64,000 bases of DNA. It comes from G965216905 sp965216905. GTDB lineage: Bacteria > Actinomycetota > Acidimicrobiia > Spongiisociales > ZC4RG35. The DNA is taken from the NCBI GenBank assembly GCA_965216905.1, contig OZ244213.1, positions 2,542,001-2,606,000 on the forward strand, in the 5' to 3' direction. Each line of letters starts with the position of its first letter. Within the stretch, counting starts at the first letter, position 1. The position numbers and the translations under genes are program-made. The notes beneath the pieces are model-generated. The model made no database searches and had not been told where the DNA came from. It was given only the letters and a program-made list of their open reading frames with translations. Shown piece by piece: positions 25,343-33,553 of this stretch.

Positions 25343-27145
25343 GTGTCAGACCTGTCGCGCATCCGCAATTTCAGCATCATCGCCCATATCGACCACGGGA
25401 AGTCGACCCTGGCCGACCGTCTCCTCGAGCGGACGGGTGCGATCACGGAACGAGAGATGCGAGACCAGGTCCTGGACACGATGGACCTCGAGCGGGAGCG
25501 GGGCATCACCATCAAGGCCAACAACGTCGCCATCCGCTACACGGCCCGGGACGGTCGCGAGTATCGACTGAATCTCATCGACACACCGGGGCACGTCGAC
25601 TTCTCGTATGAGGTGTCGCGTTCGCTGGCCGCCTGCGAGGGCGCGTTGTTGCTGGCCGATGCCGCCCAAGGTGTGCAAGCCCAGACGCTGGCGAACGCCT
25701 ATCTGGCCATCGAAGCGGGTCTCGAGGTCATTCCGGCACTGAACAAGATCGACCTGCCCGCCGCCGATCCGGCACGCGTCGCCGAAGAGCTCGTCGGGAT
25801 CCTCGGCGGTGACCCTGGAGACGTGTTGCAGATCTCTGCCAAGACGGGTGCGGGTGTCGACGACCTGTTGGAGCGGTTGGTGCGGGATGTGCCGCCGCCA
25901 CTGGGGAACCCCGGCGGCCCGCTGCGGGCGCTGGTCTTCGACTCGTACTTCGATGCATATCGCGGGGTGGTTTGCTACGTCAGGGTCGTCGACGGTGAAC
26001 TGGTGTCCGGTGACGCCGTGCAGTTCATGGCGACCGGCGAACGGCACCAGGCGGCCGAGGTCGGTGTCCTCACTCCCAAGGCGCAGCCCCGTTCCTCGCT
26101 GCGCGCCGGCGAGGTGGGCTACCTGATCACCGGGGTGAAGGAGATCGATCGGATCAAGGTCGGTGACACGATCACGTCGAGTGCCGACCGCGCCGAGCAG
26201 GCCCTCGCCGGTTACCAGGAGCCCAAGCCGATGGTCTTCGCCGGGATCTTCCCCACCAACGGAGAGGATTTCGAGGACCTGCGCGAAGCCCTCGACAAGC
26301 TCCGCCTGAACGACGCTTCGCTCGCATATGAGCCCGAGACGTCCAAGGCGCTCGGATTCGGATTCCGGCTCGGCTTTCTCGGTCTGCTGCACATGGAGAT
26401 CGTGCGTGAGCGCCTCGAGCGTGAGTACGACCTCGATCTGGTTGCGACCGCACCATCCGTCGCGTACGAGGTGACCCACCTGGACGGAACCGAGGCGGAG
26501 GTCCGCTCTCCCCAAGACCTCCCAGATCCAACCGAACGGCTGGATGTCCGGGAGCCCTACGTCAAGGCGATGATCATCGCCCCGGCCGAGTTCATCGGGA
26601 CGATCATGGAGCTGGTCACCTCCAAGCGAGGCGAGATGGGAAACATGCACTACCTCACGCCCGAGCGGGTCGAGCTCACCTACGAGATCCCGCTCGGCGA
26701 GGTGGTGTTCGACTTCTTCGACAGTCTCAAGTCACGCACTCGCGGGTATGCATCCCTGGACTACGAGCCGGCCGGCTACCGCTCCTCCGACCTGGTGAAG
26801 GTGGACATTCTGCTGAACGGCCAGCAGGTCGACGCGTTCAGCTCGATCGTCCATCGCACCAAGGCGTACGACTACGGCAAGAAGATGGTGGAGCGGCTCA
26901 AGGAGCTGATTCCCCGGCAGTTGTTCGATGTCCCGATCCAGGCGGCCATCGGAAGCCGCATCATCAGCCGGGAGACGGTTCGCGCCAAACGCAAGGATGT
27001 CCTCGCCAAGTGCTACGGCGGTGACGTGAGCCGGAAACGGAAACTGCTCGAGCGGCAGAAGGAAGGCAAGAAGCGGATGAAGATGGTGGGATCGGTCGAG
27101 GTTCCCCAGGAGGCGTTCGTGGCGGCACTCCAGGTCGACGACTGA
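25343..27145 (+). CDS. lepA: Elongation factor 4 (LepA), ribosome back-translocating GTPase
   Basis: 600 aa, GTG start. GTPase motifs: AHIDHGKSTLADRLLERTGA (G1), GITIK (G2), DTPGHVDF (G3), NKID (G4) and SAKTGAG (G5). The LepA-specific C-terminal domain is present (KVDILLNGQQVDAFSSIVHR, RKDVLAKCYGGDVSRKRKLL). EF4 acts on stalled or mis-translocated ribosomes and in 30S biogenesis. The gene is 3 bp upstream of hemW, an arrangement seen in many bacteria, so the two are co-transcribed. Confidence 0.97.
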   Translation: MSDLSRIRNFSIIAHIDHGKSTLADRLLERTGAITEREMRDQVLDTMDLERERGITIKANNVAIRYTARDGREYRLNLIDTPGHVDFSYEVSRSLAACEGALLLADAAQGVQAQTLANAYLAIEAGLEVIPALNKIDLPAADPARVAEELVGILGGDPGDVLQISAKTGAGVDDLLERLVRDVPPPLGNPGGPLRALVFDSYFDAYRGVVCYVRVVDGELVSGDAVQFMATGERHQAAEVGVLTPKAQPRSSLRAGEVGYLITGVKEIDRIKVGDTITSSADRAEQALAGYQEPKPMVFAGIFPTNGEDFEDLREALDKLRLNDASLAYEPETSKALGFGFRLGFLGLLHMEIVRERLEREYDLDLVATAPSVAYEVTHLDGTEAEVRSPQDLPDPTERLDVREPYVKAMIIAPAEFIGTIMELVTSKRGEMGNMHYLTPERVELTYEIPLGEVVFDFFDSLKSRTRGYASLDYEPAGYRSSDLVKVDILLNGQQVDAFSSIVHRTKAYDYGKKMVERLKELIPRQLFDVPIQAAIGSRIISRETVRAKRKDVLAKCYGGDVSRKRKLLERQKEGKKRMKMVGSVEVPQEAFVAALQVDD

Positions 27146-27148
27146 GCC

Positions 27149-28312
27149 ATGGCCGGCCCCGCCGATCGCTCGGCGTACGTGCACATTCCTTTCTGCGAAC
27201 GCGTCTGCCCCTACTGCGACTTCGCGGTCGTGGCCGGCCGTGACGATGTCGCCTCCCGATTTCTGGCGGCCGTGCTTCGCGAGGTCGAGGAGGCCCCCAT
27301 CTGGGGCCCGCTCGACGCGATCTATGTGGGCGGGGGAACGCCTTCCCGCTTCGTCGGGATCGTCGAGATCGTCGGGGCGCTGAGCGACCGCCTCGGTCTC
27401 GCACCGGGAGCCGAGGTCACTTTGGAGGCAAACCCGGAGGATTGGTCGCCGGAGCTGGCTCGCCGGCTGCGGGACGGCGGCTTCAACCGGGTGTCCTTCG
27501 GTGTCCAGTCGTTCGATAGTGACGTGTTGACCGCCCTCGGGAGACGCCACCGTCCCGGCCAGGCGTTGCGGGCGATCGCGGATGCGCGTGACGCCGGGAT
27601 CCGGTCGATCTCGGTGGATCTGATCTACGGAACCCCCGGCGAGACGGTCGCCTCGTGGCGGACTTCCCTGGAGCAGGCGGTCGAGTCGGGTGCAGATCAC
27701 ATCTCCACCTATGCGCTGACCGTCGAACCACCGACGGAGCTGGGACGTGCCGTCCGAGCGGGCGCAGCGGCGCCCGATCCCGATGACCAGGCCGACAAGT
27801 GGGAGCTGGCCGCCGATCTGCTCGGCGCGGCCGGATATCTTCGCTACGAGGTGTCCAACCATGCCCGCCCCGGGCACGCCTGCCGCTACAACCTGGGGGT
27901 CTGGCATCGCGGCGAGTACTTGGCCTTCGGCATGGGGGCACACGGGTATCGCGACGGCGTCCGCACCCGCCACGTGCGGCGGCTGGACACCTACCTGGAT
28001 CGGGTGGAACGCGGCATCGGGCCGGTGCAGGCCGCCGATCGCATCGAAGGGTGGGCGGCCGAACAAGAGCGGCTGATGCTGGGCCTGCGATTGGCCGAGG
28101 GCGTCACGGCCGGACCCGGGGGAGTGGCGTTGCTCGGTTCGGCGGAGGGCCGCCGGTTGCGCGAGGCCGGCGTACTGGCGGTTGCCGAAGTAGACGGACG
28201 AGCGATGCTGCGGGTCGATCGTCCGCTGCTCACCGACGCCGCCATCCGGATCGTCCTGGGGCTGGAGCCGCCGCCCCCACTCGGCGAGCCGGCGGCTACC
28301 CCGGTGCCGTGA
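27149..28312 (+). CDS. hemW: Radical-SAM heme chaperone HemW
   Basis: 387 aa. The radical-SAM cluster motif CxxxCxxC is in FCERVCPYCDFAVV (~15-22), followed by YVGGGTPSRFVGIVEIV and VTLEANPEDWSPELARRLRD. The HemW C-terminal domain follows. HemW was long called an oxygen-independent coproporphyrinogen oxidase, but it lacks the HemN-specific N-terminal extension and is now known as a heme-trafficking chaperone. Co-transcribed with lepA. Confidence 0.92.
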   Translation: MAGPADRSAYVHIPFCERVCPYCDFAVVAGRDDVASRFLAAVLREVEEAPIWGPLDAIYVGGGTPSRFVGIVEIVGALSDRLGLAPGAEVTLEANPEDWSPELARRLRDGGFNRVSFGVQSFDSDVLTALGRRHRPGQALRAIADARDAGIRSISVDLIYGTPGETVASWRTSLEQAVESGADHISTYALTVEPPTELGRAVRAGAAAPDPDDQADKWELAADLLGAAGYLRYEVSNHARPGHACRYNLGVWHRGEYLAFGMGAHGYRDGVRTRHVRRLDTYLDRVERGIGPVQAADRIEGWAAEQERLMLGLRLAEGVTAGPGGVALLGSAEGRRLREAGVLAVAEVDGRAMLRVDRPLLTDAAIRIVLGLEPPPPLGEPAATPVP

Positions 28313-28343
28313 GCGTCGCCGGTGGCGACTTCCGGTCGCTCAC
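28309..28343. terminator. Branched hairpin containing both stop codons of convergent genes
   Basis: GTGAGCG (28309-28315) pairs with CGCTCAC (28337-28343); inside, GTCGCC and GGCGAC form a small hairpin with loop GGT. The hemW and AlkD-like stop codons lie in the outer stem. No U-tract, so a weak call. Confidence 0.35.
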
Positions 28344-29044
28344 CCGTGCCGTGCGGCTTCGACGCGATCCCATTGAGTGTCGTCGAGGCACTTGCGCACC
28401 TCCCGCATGGTCACACCCGATGCTCGGTGGGCGCGCGGGAGAATCCACTGGTAGACGAGGTCGGGCCGTTTCCGCCCGGTGTCCCGGAGAATCCAGCCGA
28501 TCGCCTTGCGAATGAAGAACTCGCGCTCTTCCAGCATGGCGTCGGCGTACCGTCCGAAGCGTTCGAAGTCACCGTGGCCGGCTCGCAGGTCGGCCAGCAG
28601 GGAGAGCATCGCCGAACGCCGCATCCAGAAGTCCGGGTCGGTCGCCCAGCGATCGCGGATCGCCCCACCGTCGGGGTGACGGTCGAGCAGCGGTCCGGCG
28701 ACGTGGACGGCCAGCGCATCGACATACGCCCACGACCGGGCCTCACGAAGCCAGCGCTCGACATCGACGATCGCATCGGTGTCCAGATCGTCCCGAATTC
28801 GGATCGCAATCTCGACGGCAGCCATGCGCGCCTCGTGCTCGGGACGTTCCCACAGTGCTCGGGCGTCCGAGAACGTCACCCCATCGCGGTCGGCGATCCA
28901 TCGGCGGAGCTCGGCCCGGAGGTCCCCCATGGTGAGCCCGAGGTGGGTCAGGTCGCTCTTCAGGTATCGCTTCGCCCCGGCCGCTCGATCGGCGTCCCCG
29001 GCGGCGGCCAGTCGGTTCATGAGCGTCTCGTGGTCGGGCGTCAT
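28340..29044 (-). CDS. DNA alkylation repair (AlkD-like HEAT-repeat) protein
   Basis: 234 aa, all-helical. It shows the AlkD/DUF1061 pattern: GVTFSDARALWERPEHEARM, EARSWAYVDALAVHVAGPLL, TDPDFWMRRSAMLSLLADL and REFFIRKAIGWILRDTG. AlkD-family proteins recognise alkylated bases without flipping them. The conserved aromatic/Asp patch (W-A-x-x-D in SWAYVDALA) is present, so activity is plausible. Convergent with hemW and divergent from hrcA; no operon partner. Confidence 0.85.
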   Translation of the reverse strand: MTPDHETLMNRLAAAGDADRAAGAKRYLKSDLTHLGLTMGDLRAELRRWIADRDGVTFSDARALWERPEHEARMAAVEIAIRIRDDLDTDAIVDVERWLREARSWAYVDALAVHVAGPLLDRHPDGGAIRDRWATDPDFWMRRSAMLSLLADLRAGHGDFERFGRYADAMLEEREFFIRKAIGWILRDTGRKRPDLVYQWILPRAHRASGVTMREVRKCLDDTQWDRVEAARHG

Positions 29045-29093
29045 GCGGGCATTGTGGCGCTCGCCCGTCCCACTGCACGCCCTCGGGCGGTTC

Positions 29094-29120
29094 TTATCAC
29101 TCCCAAGGCTCGACTGCTAG
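29094..29120 (+). promoter_or_regulatory. CIRCE operator of the heat-shock repressor HrcA
   Basis: TTATCACTC (29094-29102), a 9-bp spacer, GACTGCTAG (29112-29120). Against the consensus TTAGCACTC-N9-GAGTGCTAA this is 8/9 and 7/9. It lies 12 bp before the hrcA ATG and shares bases with the -10 box TAGCGT (29118-29123). Confidence 0.85.
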
Positions 29121-29132
29121 CGTGTGAGGGCT

Positions 29133-30191
29133 ATGGACGACAGCCAGGATCGCATCGTGGCCGATCCGCGGAGTGGGGATCGGGAGTCCGGCGATCATCT
29201 CGATGAGCGTGAGGCTCGACGGCTCGAAGTGCTGCGCGCACTGGTCGAAGAGCACATCCGAACCGGCGATCCGGTCAGCTCGAGGGGCATCCTCGAAGCG
29301 AGTGACCTGCACGTGTCGGGGGCGACGATTCGCAACGAGCTCGCCTCGCTCGAGCGAGAAGGCTATGCCGTGCAACCGCACACCTCGGCCGGTCGGGTTC
29401 CGACTGCCGCCGCCTACCGGTACTACGTCGACCACCTCTCTCCCAAGGCGCTGGCGCGTCGATCTCAACTCCGGATCAACGACTTCTACTCTTCGGTCCA
29501 GGTCGAGCTCGGGCGCCTGCTGAAGGCGACCACGGAGTTCCTCTCCGACATGACCCACTACCCGGCGGTGGCCGTCGGACCCGGGAATGCCGGCGAGCTG
29601 GTCAAGGCACTGCACCTCGTCCAGGTGGGTGCGGTGACCGCACTGGTGGTGATCGTGACCGAGTCGGGCCGGGTGGCCCAGGAGCTGTGCCGGCTGGATC
29701 GTCCGGTCACCCCGCTCGAACTCGAGCAGGCAGAGACGTTCGTTGCGAGCTGGGCCATCGGACGGGAAGTCGGTCCGCTCGAGATCCCCCAAGACGTGGA
29801 AGCCGCTCCGACGTCGAAGAGAATTGCCAGATCGGTCGGCGAAGCCCTCGTGCGGGCGGCCAACCAGAGTGCGGAGATCTACGTCGGTGGGACTCGCCAA
29901 ATGGCCACCGTGTGGGACAATCTCGCCAGCGTGCACCGTGTCCTCCAGGTCCTCGAGCGGGAGGCGGAACTGCTCCAGCTCCTGGCGACCGCCCAGGGCA
30001 CCACCATCAGGATCGGAGACGAGCTCGGAATGCCGGAAGAGACGGATGTCGCCATGGTCTCGTCGTCCTTCGACGCCGCCACCACCGGTGGTCGGATCGG
30101 TGTGATCGGACCGATGCGGATGGATTACCGGTCGGTGATCTCCACGGTCGAGAGTGTCAGCCGCGAGCTCGGCGACCGGATGGACTCCTGA
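29133..30191 (+). CDS. hrcA: Heat-inducible transcription repressor HrcA
   Basis: 352 aa. The winged-helix domain spans ~25-100 (LRALVEEHIRTGDPVSSRGI, GATIRNELASLEREGYAVQP, TSAGRVPTAAAYRYYVDHL), and the C-terminal GAF-like dimer domain ends in IGPMRMDYRSVISTVESVS. HrcA binds CIRCE and represses heat-shock genes; a CIRCE site lies directly upstream, so it is autoregulated. I choose ATG 29133 because TAGCGT ends 9 bp before it; an in-frame GTG at 29124 would add three residues. Followed after 6 bp by dnaJ. Confidence 0.96.
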   Translation: MDDSQDRIVADPRSGDRESGDHLDEREARRLEVLRALVEEHIRTGDPVSSRGILEASDLHVSGATIRNELASLEREGYAVQPHTSAGRVPTAAAYRYYVDHLSPKALARRSQLRINDFYSSVQVELGRLLKATTEFLSDMTHYPAVAVGPGNAGELVKALHLVQVGAVTALVVIVTESGRVAQELCRLDRPVTPLELEQAETFVASWAIGREVGPLEIPQDVEAAPTSKRIARSVGEALVRAANQSAEIYVGGTRQMATVWDNLASVHRVLQVLEREAELLQLLATAQGTTIRIGDELGMPEETDVAMVSSSFDAATTGGRIGVIGPMRMDYRSVISTVESVSRELGDRMDS

Positions 30192-30197
30192 ACGATC

Positions 30198-31280
30198 GTG
30201 AGGGACCACTACCAAACCCTGGGCGTGGGGCGTGACGCTTCCACGGAAGAGATCAAGCGTGCGTTCCGCAAGCTCGCCCGAGAGACGCATCCGGATGCCA
30301 ACCCGGGCGATGCCACGGCAGAGCAACGTTTCCGTGAGGTGGCCGAGGCGTACGAGGTGCTCTCGGATCCACAGCGACGGGCCCGGTACGACCGGGGTGA
30401 GACCGTCGACCTGGGCGACCTGTTTCAGGATTTTGGCTTCGACGACATCCTGCGGTCGGTCTTTGGTGACAGTGGCCTCTTCGGCACGGGGGCCGCACGG
30501 AGGGGTCCGGCTCGTGGTCGGGACATCCTCGCCCGTGTCGAGATCGATTTGCGAGAAGCGGCCTTCGGGACCGAGGCGGAGGTGGCCTTCCGGGCCAACG
30601 GACGGTGTTCGGACTGCAGCGGGAGAGGTGCCCGGGTGGGAACGTCGCCAACGACCTGCGATGTCTGCGGCGGAGCCGGTGCGGTTCGGGTTTCCCGGCG
30701 GGGCCTGCTGGGGAATGTGACGACCGTTGCCCCCTGCGAGCAGTGCTCCGGGACGGGCGAACGCATCACCGATCCTTGCCCGGCGTGCTCCGGACAGGGG
30801 GTGCTGTCCCGCGATCGTTCGGTGCGGGTCGAGGTGCCTGCCGGCGTCGAGACGGGGACCCGCCTCCGGCTCAGCCGCGAGGGGGAGTCCGGTCCGCGGG
30901 GCGGTGACGCCGGCGACCTCTATGTCGAGGTTCTCGTCAAGGAAGACCCAGACTTCCGACGACACGGTGACGATCTCATCCATCAGGTCCGCATCGGCGT
31001 CGCCGAGGCGTCCCTCGGGGTCGACCTGTCGGTGCCGACCGTCGACGGTGATCCGGTGGCGCTCACCGTCGAGCCTGGCACACAGCCGGGCACGGTCCAT
31101 ACCGTTCAGGGCAAGGGGATGGGCCGCCTCGGTCGCCGGGGCCGCGGGGACATGCTCGTCGATGTCGTCGTCGAGATCCCGACCTCGCTCAGTGCCGAAC
31201 AGGCAGACCTGCTACGCCGGTTCGGGGAACTCGACGGCCAGCGGCCGATCTCGACCCGGCGGCGCCGAAAGGGCCGCTGA
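30198..31280 (+). CDS. dnaJ: Chaperone DnaJ (Hsp40)
   Basis: 360 aa, GTG start. The J domain has the HPD triad in ARETHPDANPGDA (~35), a short linker, then four CxxCxGxG zinc repeats (CSDCSGRG, CDVCGGAG, CEQCSGTG, CPACSGQG) and the C-terminal substrate domain (GKGMGRLGRRGRGDMLVDVV). DnaJ stimulates DnaK ATPase activity. The Gly/Phe linker is reduced to a short DLGDLFQDFGFDD stretch. It is in the hrcA-dnaJ-rsmE operon and so under CIRCE control; dnaK/grpE are not here. Confidence 0.95.
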   Translation: MRDHYQTLGVGRDASTEEIKRAFRKLARETHPDANPGDATAEQRFREVAEAYEVLSDPQRRARYDRGETVDLGDLFQDFGFDDILRSVFGDSGLFGTGAARRGPARGRDILARVEIDLREAAFGTEAEVAFRANGRCSDCSGRGARVGTSPTTCDVCGGAGAVRVSRRGLLGNVTTVAPCEQCSGTGERITDPCPACSGQGVLSRDRSVRVEVPAGVETGTRLRLSREGESGPRGGDAGDLYVEVLVKEDPDFRRHGDDLIHQVRIGVAEASLGVDLSVPTVDGDPVALTVEPGTQPGTVHTVQGKGMGRLGRRGRGDMLVDVVVEIPTSLSAEQADLLRRFGELDGQRPISTRRRRKGR

Positions 31281-31283
31281 GCG

Positions 31284-31934
31284 GTGGGCCACCGACCCCA
31301 CCTGCTCCTCCCCGGTCCCTGGAACGACCCGAGCATCCTTCTCACCGATGCAATCCGCCATCACCTGACAACGGTGCTTCGACGCGACCCGGGATCCGCG
31401 GTGACCTACACCGACGGCGAGGGTGCCCTCGGTGCGGGAACAACCACCCTCGACTCGGTGGAGCGGGGCGAGGAGACCCGGCAGGCGAGGTCGCGAGCCG
31501 TCCACCTGTTCGTGGCGCCACCCAGATCCAAAGATCGTCAACGTTTTCTGGTCGAGAAGGTGTCCGAACTGGGTGCGGCGTCGCTCACCTGGCTCACCGG
31601 GATTCGGTTCGGCCAAGGCTCCCCGCCCCGTGTCGATCGGTGTCAGGCCTGGGCCGATGCGGCGCTCTGCCAGTCGCGCGGCGTCCACCGAACCATCGTG
31701 AACCACGATGTCGTCCACATCCAGGATCTGCCGGATCATGCATGGGTGGCCGATCCCGGGGGAGCGCCCATCGCCTCCGTATGTGAGCCGGAGGTGTCGG
31801 TGGCGATCGGGCCCGAGGGCGGCTGGGCACCGGAAGAGGTCGCGACGGTCGGTCGGCGCCTCGATCTGGGAACGCGTACGCTGCGGGTCGAAACGGCAGC
31901 CGTCGTTGTGACCGCTCGAGCCCTCCTGGGCTGA
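31284..31934 (+). CDS. rsmE: 16S rRNA m3U1498 methyltransferase RsmE
   Basis: 216 aa, GTG start 3 bp after dnaJ. A PUA-like N-terminal part (TDAIRHHLTTVLRRDPGSAV) and a SPOUT methyltransferase domain with SKDRQRFLVEKVSELGAASL, the SAM knot SVAIGPEGGWAPEEV and the terminal RTLRVETAAVVVTARALL. It methylates U1498 of 16S rRNA. The hrcA-dnaJ-rsmE order is common in Gram-positive bacteria. Confidence 0.93.
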   Translation: MGHRPHLLLPGPWNDPSILLTDAIRHHLTTVLRRDPGSAVTYTDGEGALGAGTTTLDSVERGEETRQARSRAVHLFVAPPRSKDRQRFLVEKVSELGAASLTWLTGIRFGQGSPPRVDRCQAWADAALCQSRGVHRTIVNHDVVHIQDLPDHAWVADPGGAPIASVCEPEVSVAIGPEGGWAPEEVATVGRRLDLGTRTLRVETAAVVVTARALLG

Positions 31935-31972
31935 CCGAGCACTCGATCGCCACTCTCCGTGGTCATTGGTGC

Positions 31973-31978
31973 TAGCCT
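31973..31978 (+). promoter_or_regulatory. -10 box TAGCCT for the BldD-like gene
   Basis: TAGCCT is about 30 bp before the ATG at 32008. The leader carries AAGGGGA as a ribosome site, so this gene, unlike many neighbours, has a short leader. Confidence 0.4.
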
Positions 31979-32007
31979 GCCGCTCCAGAGAACCCGAAGG
32001 GGACCAA

Positions 32008-32451
32008 ATGGAACAGCTCGACCCGATAAACGTCGCCGTTGGCGAACGACTGCGGCAAGCGCGTCGGCAGCGATCGTGGTCGCTCCTGGATGTAGAGCAC
32101 GCGTCGGCGAGTGAGTTCAAGGCGTCGGTACTCGGAGCGTACGAGCGTGGCGAGAGAGCACTCTCCGTGGCGCGGCTGGTGCGTCTGGCCGAGATTCTCG
32201 AAGTGACTCCGGCCTCACTGCTGCCCGGGAGCACCGGAGACGGTGAGACCGTGATCGACCTCACCCTGGACCGCGATCTCGAGATCGGAGGATCGGCGAT
32301 CGACGAGTTCCTCAACGCGATCCGATCGATGCGGCGCGGCGGTGACGGACCGGTTCTCACGATCCGGCAATCCGACATCAAGGTCCTGTCGGCGCTGATC
32401 GAGGCCCACACCGGTCTCGGTGTGCAGCAGGCGAACGTCGAGGACGCCTGA
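32008..32451 (+). CDS. BldD-like transcriptional regulator
   Basis: 147 aa. The N-terminal XRE helix-turn-helix (VAVGERLRQARRQRSWSLLD, SVLGAYERGERALSVARLVR) matches BldD closely, including the YERGERA signature. The C-terminal half also aligns with the BldD dimer/ligand domain (VIDLTLD, then IDEFLNAIRSMRR and VLTIRQSDIKVLSALI). In Streptomyces BldD the motif RGD-x8-RQDD binds tetrameric c-di-GMP and controls development. Here the region reads RRGGD...RQSD: the R and final D are kept, one Asp is replaced and the other shifted. It may bind c-di-GMP differently or not at all. Confidence 0.8.
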   Translation: MEQLDPINVAVGERLRQARRQRSWSLLDVEHASASEFKASVLGAYERGERALSVARLVRLAEILEVTPASLLPGSTGDGETVIDLTLDRDLEIGGSAIDEFLNAIRSMRRGGDGPVLTIRQSDIKVLSALIEAHTGLGVQQANVEDA

Positions 32452-32477
32452 CCACCCGATTCGCGCCGGGCCGGCCC

Positions 32478-32483
32478 TATACT
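32478..32483 (+). promoter_or_regulatory. -10 box TATACT upstream of phoH
   Basis: TATACT lies about 100 bp before the phoH GTG. The leader between them is pyrimidine-rich with a repeated GTGAt/cTCCTC pattern and has no clear Shine-Dalgarno sequence. Confidence 0.4.
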
Positions 32484-32581
32484 CCTGGATCGCTCGCGAC
32501 GACGGCGACCGTCGTCGCATCGACGCTCCCTCGATCCCCGCGATTCTCTCTCCGTGATTCTCCTCCCGTGATCTCCTCGCT

Positions 32582-33553
32582 GTGACCTCCGAGTTCACCG
32601 AACGCCGCTTGCTGGTCCCGTCCAACCATCTGATGATGGATCTGGTCGGAACCGGCGACACCCATCTCCGCACGCTCGAGGGCCTGTTTCCGAGTGTGCG
32701 GCTGCTGGCGCGGGGAAACGAGTTCACCATCTCGGGTCCGGCGGAAGAGGCCGAGTTGGTCGAGACGGCGCTCGGCGAGATGCTCATCTTGGTCCAGGAG
32801 GGCCAGGCGCTCGACGACGGACGGACGGAGCGCGTCGTGTCGATGGTCCGCGACCGGGTTCCCAGCCCGTCCGGAGTGCTGGCCGAGGGGATTCCCGTCG
32901 GACGGGGCCGGGTGGTTCGCGCCAAGACCCGCGGCCAGCAGCGGTACATCAAGGCGATCCGCGACAGCACTCTCACCTTCGGGATCGGCCCGGCCGGCAC
33001 GGGGAAGACCTATCTGGCGATGGCGGCGGCCGTCGAGGCGCTCCTCGCCGGGTCGGTGCAGCGCATCATCTTGACGCGTCCGGCGGTCGAGGCGGGCGAG
33101 CGACTGGGCTACCTGCCCGGGGACCTGGCCCAGAAGATCGACCCGTATCTCCGTCCGCTGTACGACGCTCTGTGGGACATGCTGGGTCCGGACGAAACGG
33201 GCCGGCTGATCGAGCGGGGAACCATCGAGATCGCTCCGCTCGCTTATATGCGTGGAAGGACCCTCAACGATGCGTGTGTGATTCTCGATGAAGCCCAGAA
33301 CTCGTCGCAGGAGCAAATGAAGATGTTCCTGACGCGGCTGGGCTTCAATTCGAAGATGATCATCACCGGGGACATCACGCAGACGGACCTCCCCAGCCAG
33401 CGGCAGTCGGGGCTCGCCATCGTCCGCCGTATCCTCGAGGGCATCCCGGGTGTTTCGTTCATCGAGCTCACGTCCAAGGACGTGGTCCGTCACCGCATCG
33501 TGGCGGCCATCGTCGAGGCGTATCAGGCGTTCGAGGACGGGGGACGCCCATGA
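32582..33553 (+). CDS. PhoH-like (YbeZ) ATPase
   Basis: 323 aa, GTG start. A KH-like N-terminal part (FPSVRLLARGNEFTISGPAE) and the PhoH ATPase domain: Walker A IGPAGTGKTYLAMAAAVEAL (~140), TRPAVEAGERLGYLPGDL, Walker B ACVILDEAQNSSQEQMKMFL and TGDITQTDLP. The phoH-ybeY pair acts in rRNA maturation and RNA quality control. The stop overlaps the next gene (ATGA), starting an operon phoH - 7TM-HD protein - ybeY - CBS protein - era, each overlapping or nearly so. Confidence 0.93.
   Translation: MTSEFTERRLLVPSNHLMMDLVGTGDTHLRTLEGLFPSVRLLARGNEFTISGPAEEAELVETALGEMLILVQEGQALDDGRTERVVSMVRDRVPSPSGVLAEGIPVGRGRVVRAKTRGQQRYIKAIRDSTLTFGIGPAGTGKTYLAMAAAVEALLAGSVQRIILTRPAVEAGERLGYLPGDLAQKIDPYLRPLYDALWDMLGPDETGRLIERGTIEIAPLAYMRGRTLNDACVILDEAQNSSQEQMKMFLTRLGFNSKMIITGDITQTDLPSQRQSGLAIVRRILEGIPGVSFIELTSKDVVRHRIVAAIVEAYQAFEDGGRP

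Noticed and set aside
29097..31100. Long open frame antisense to hrcA and dnaJ
   Set aside because: Same reason: shadow of two well-identified genes.
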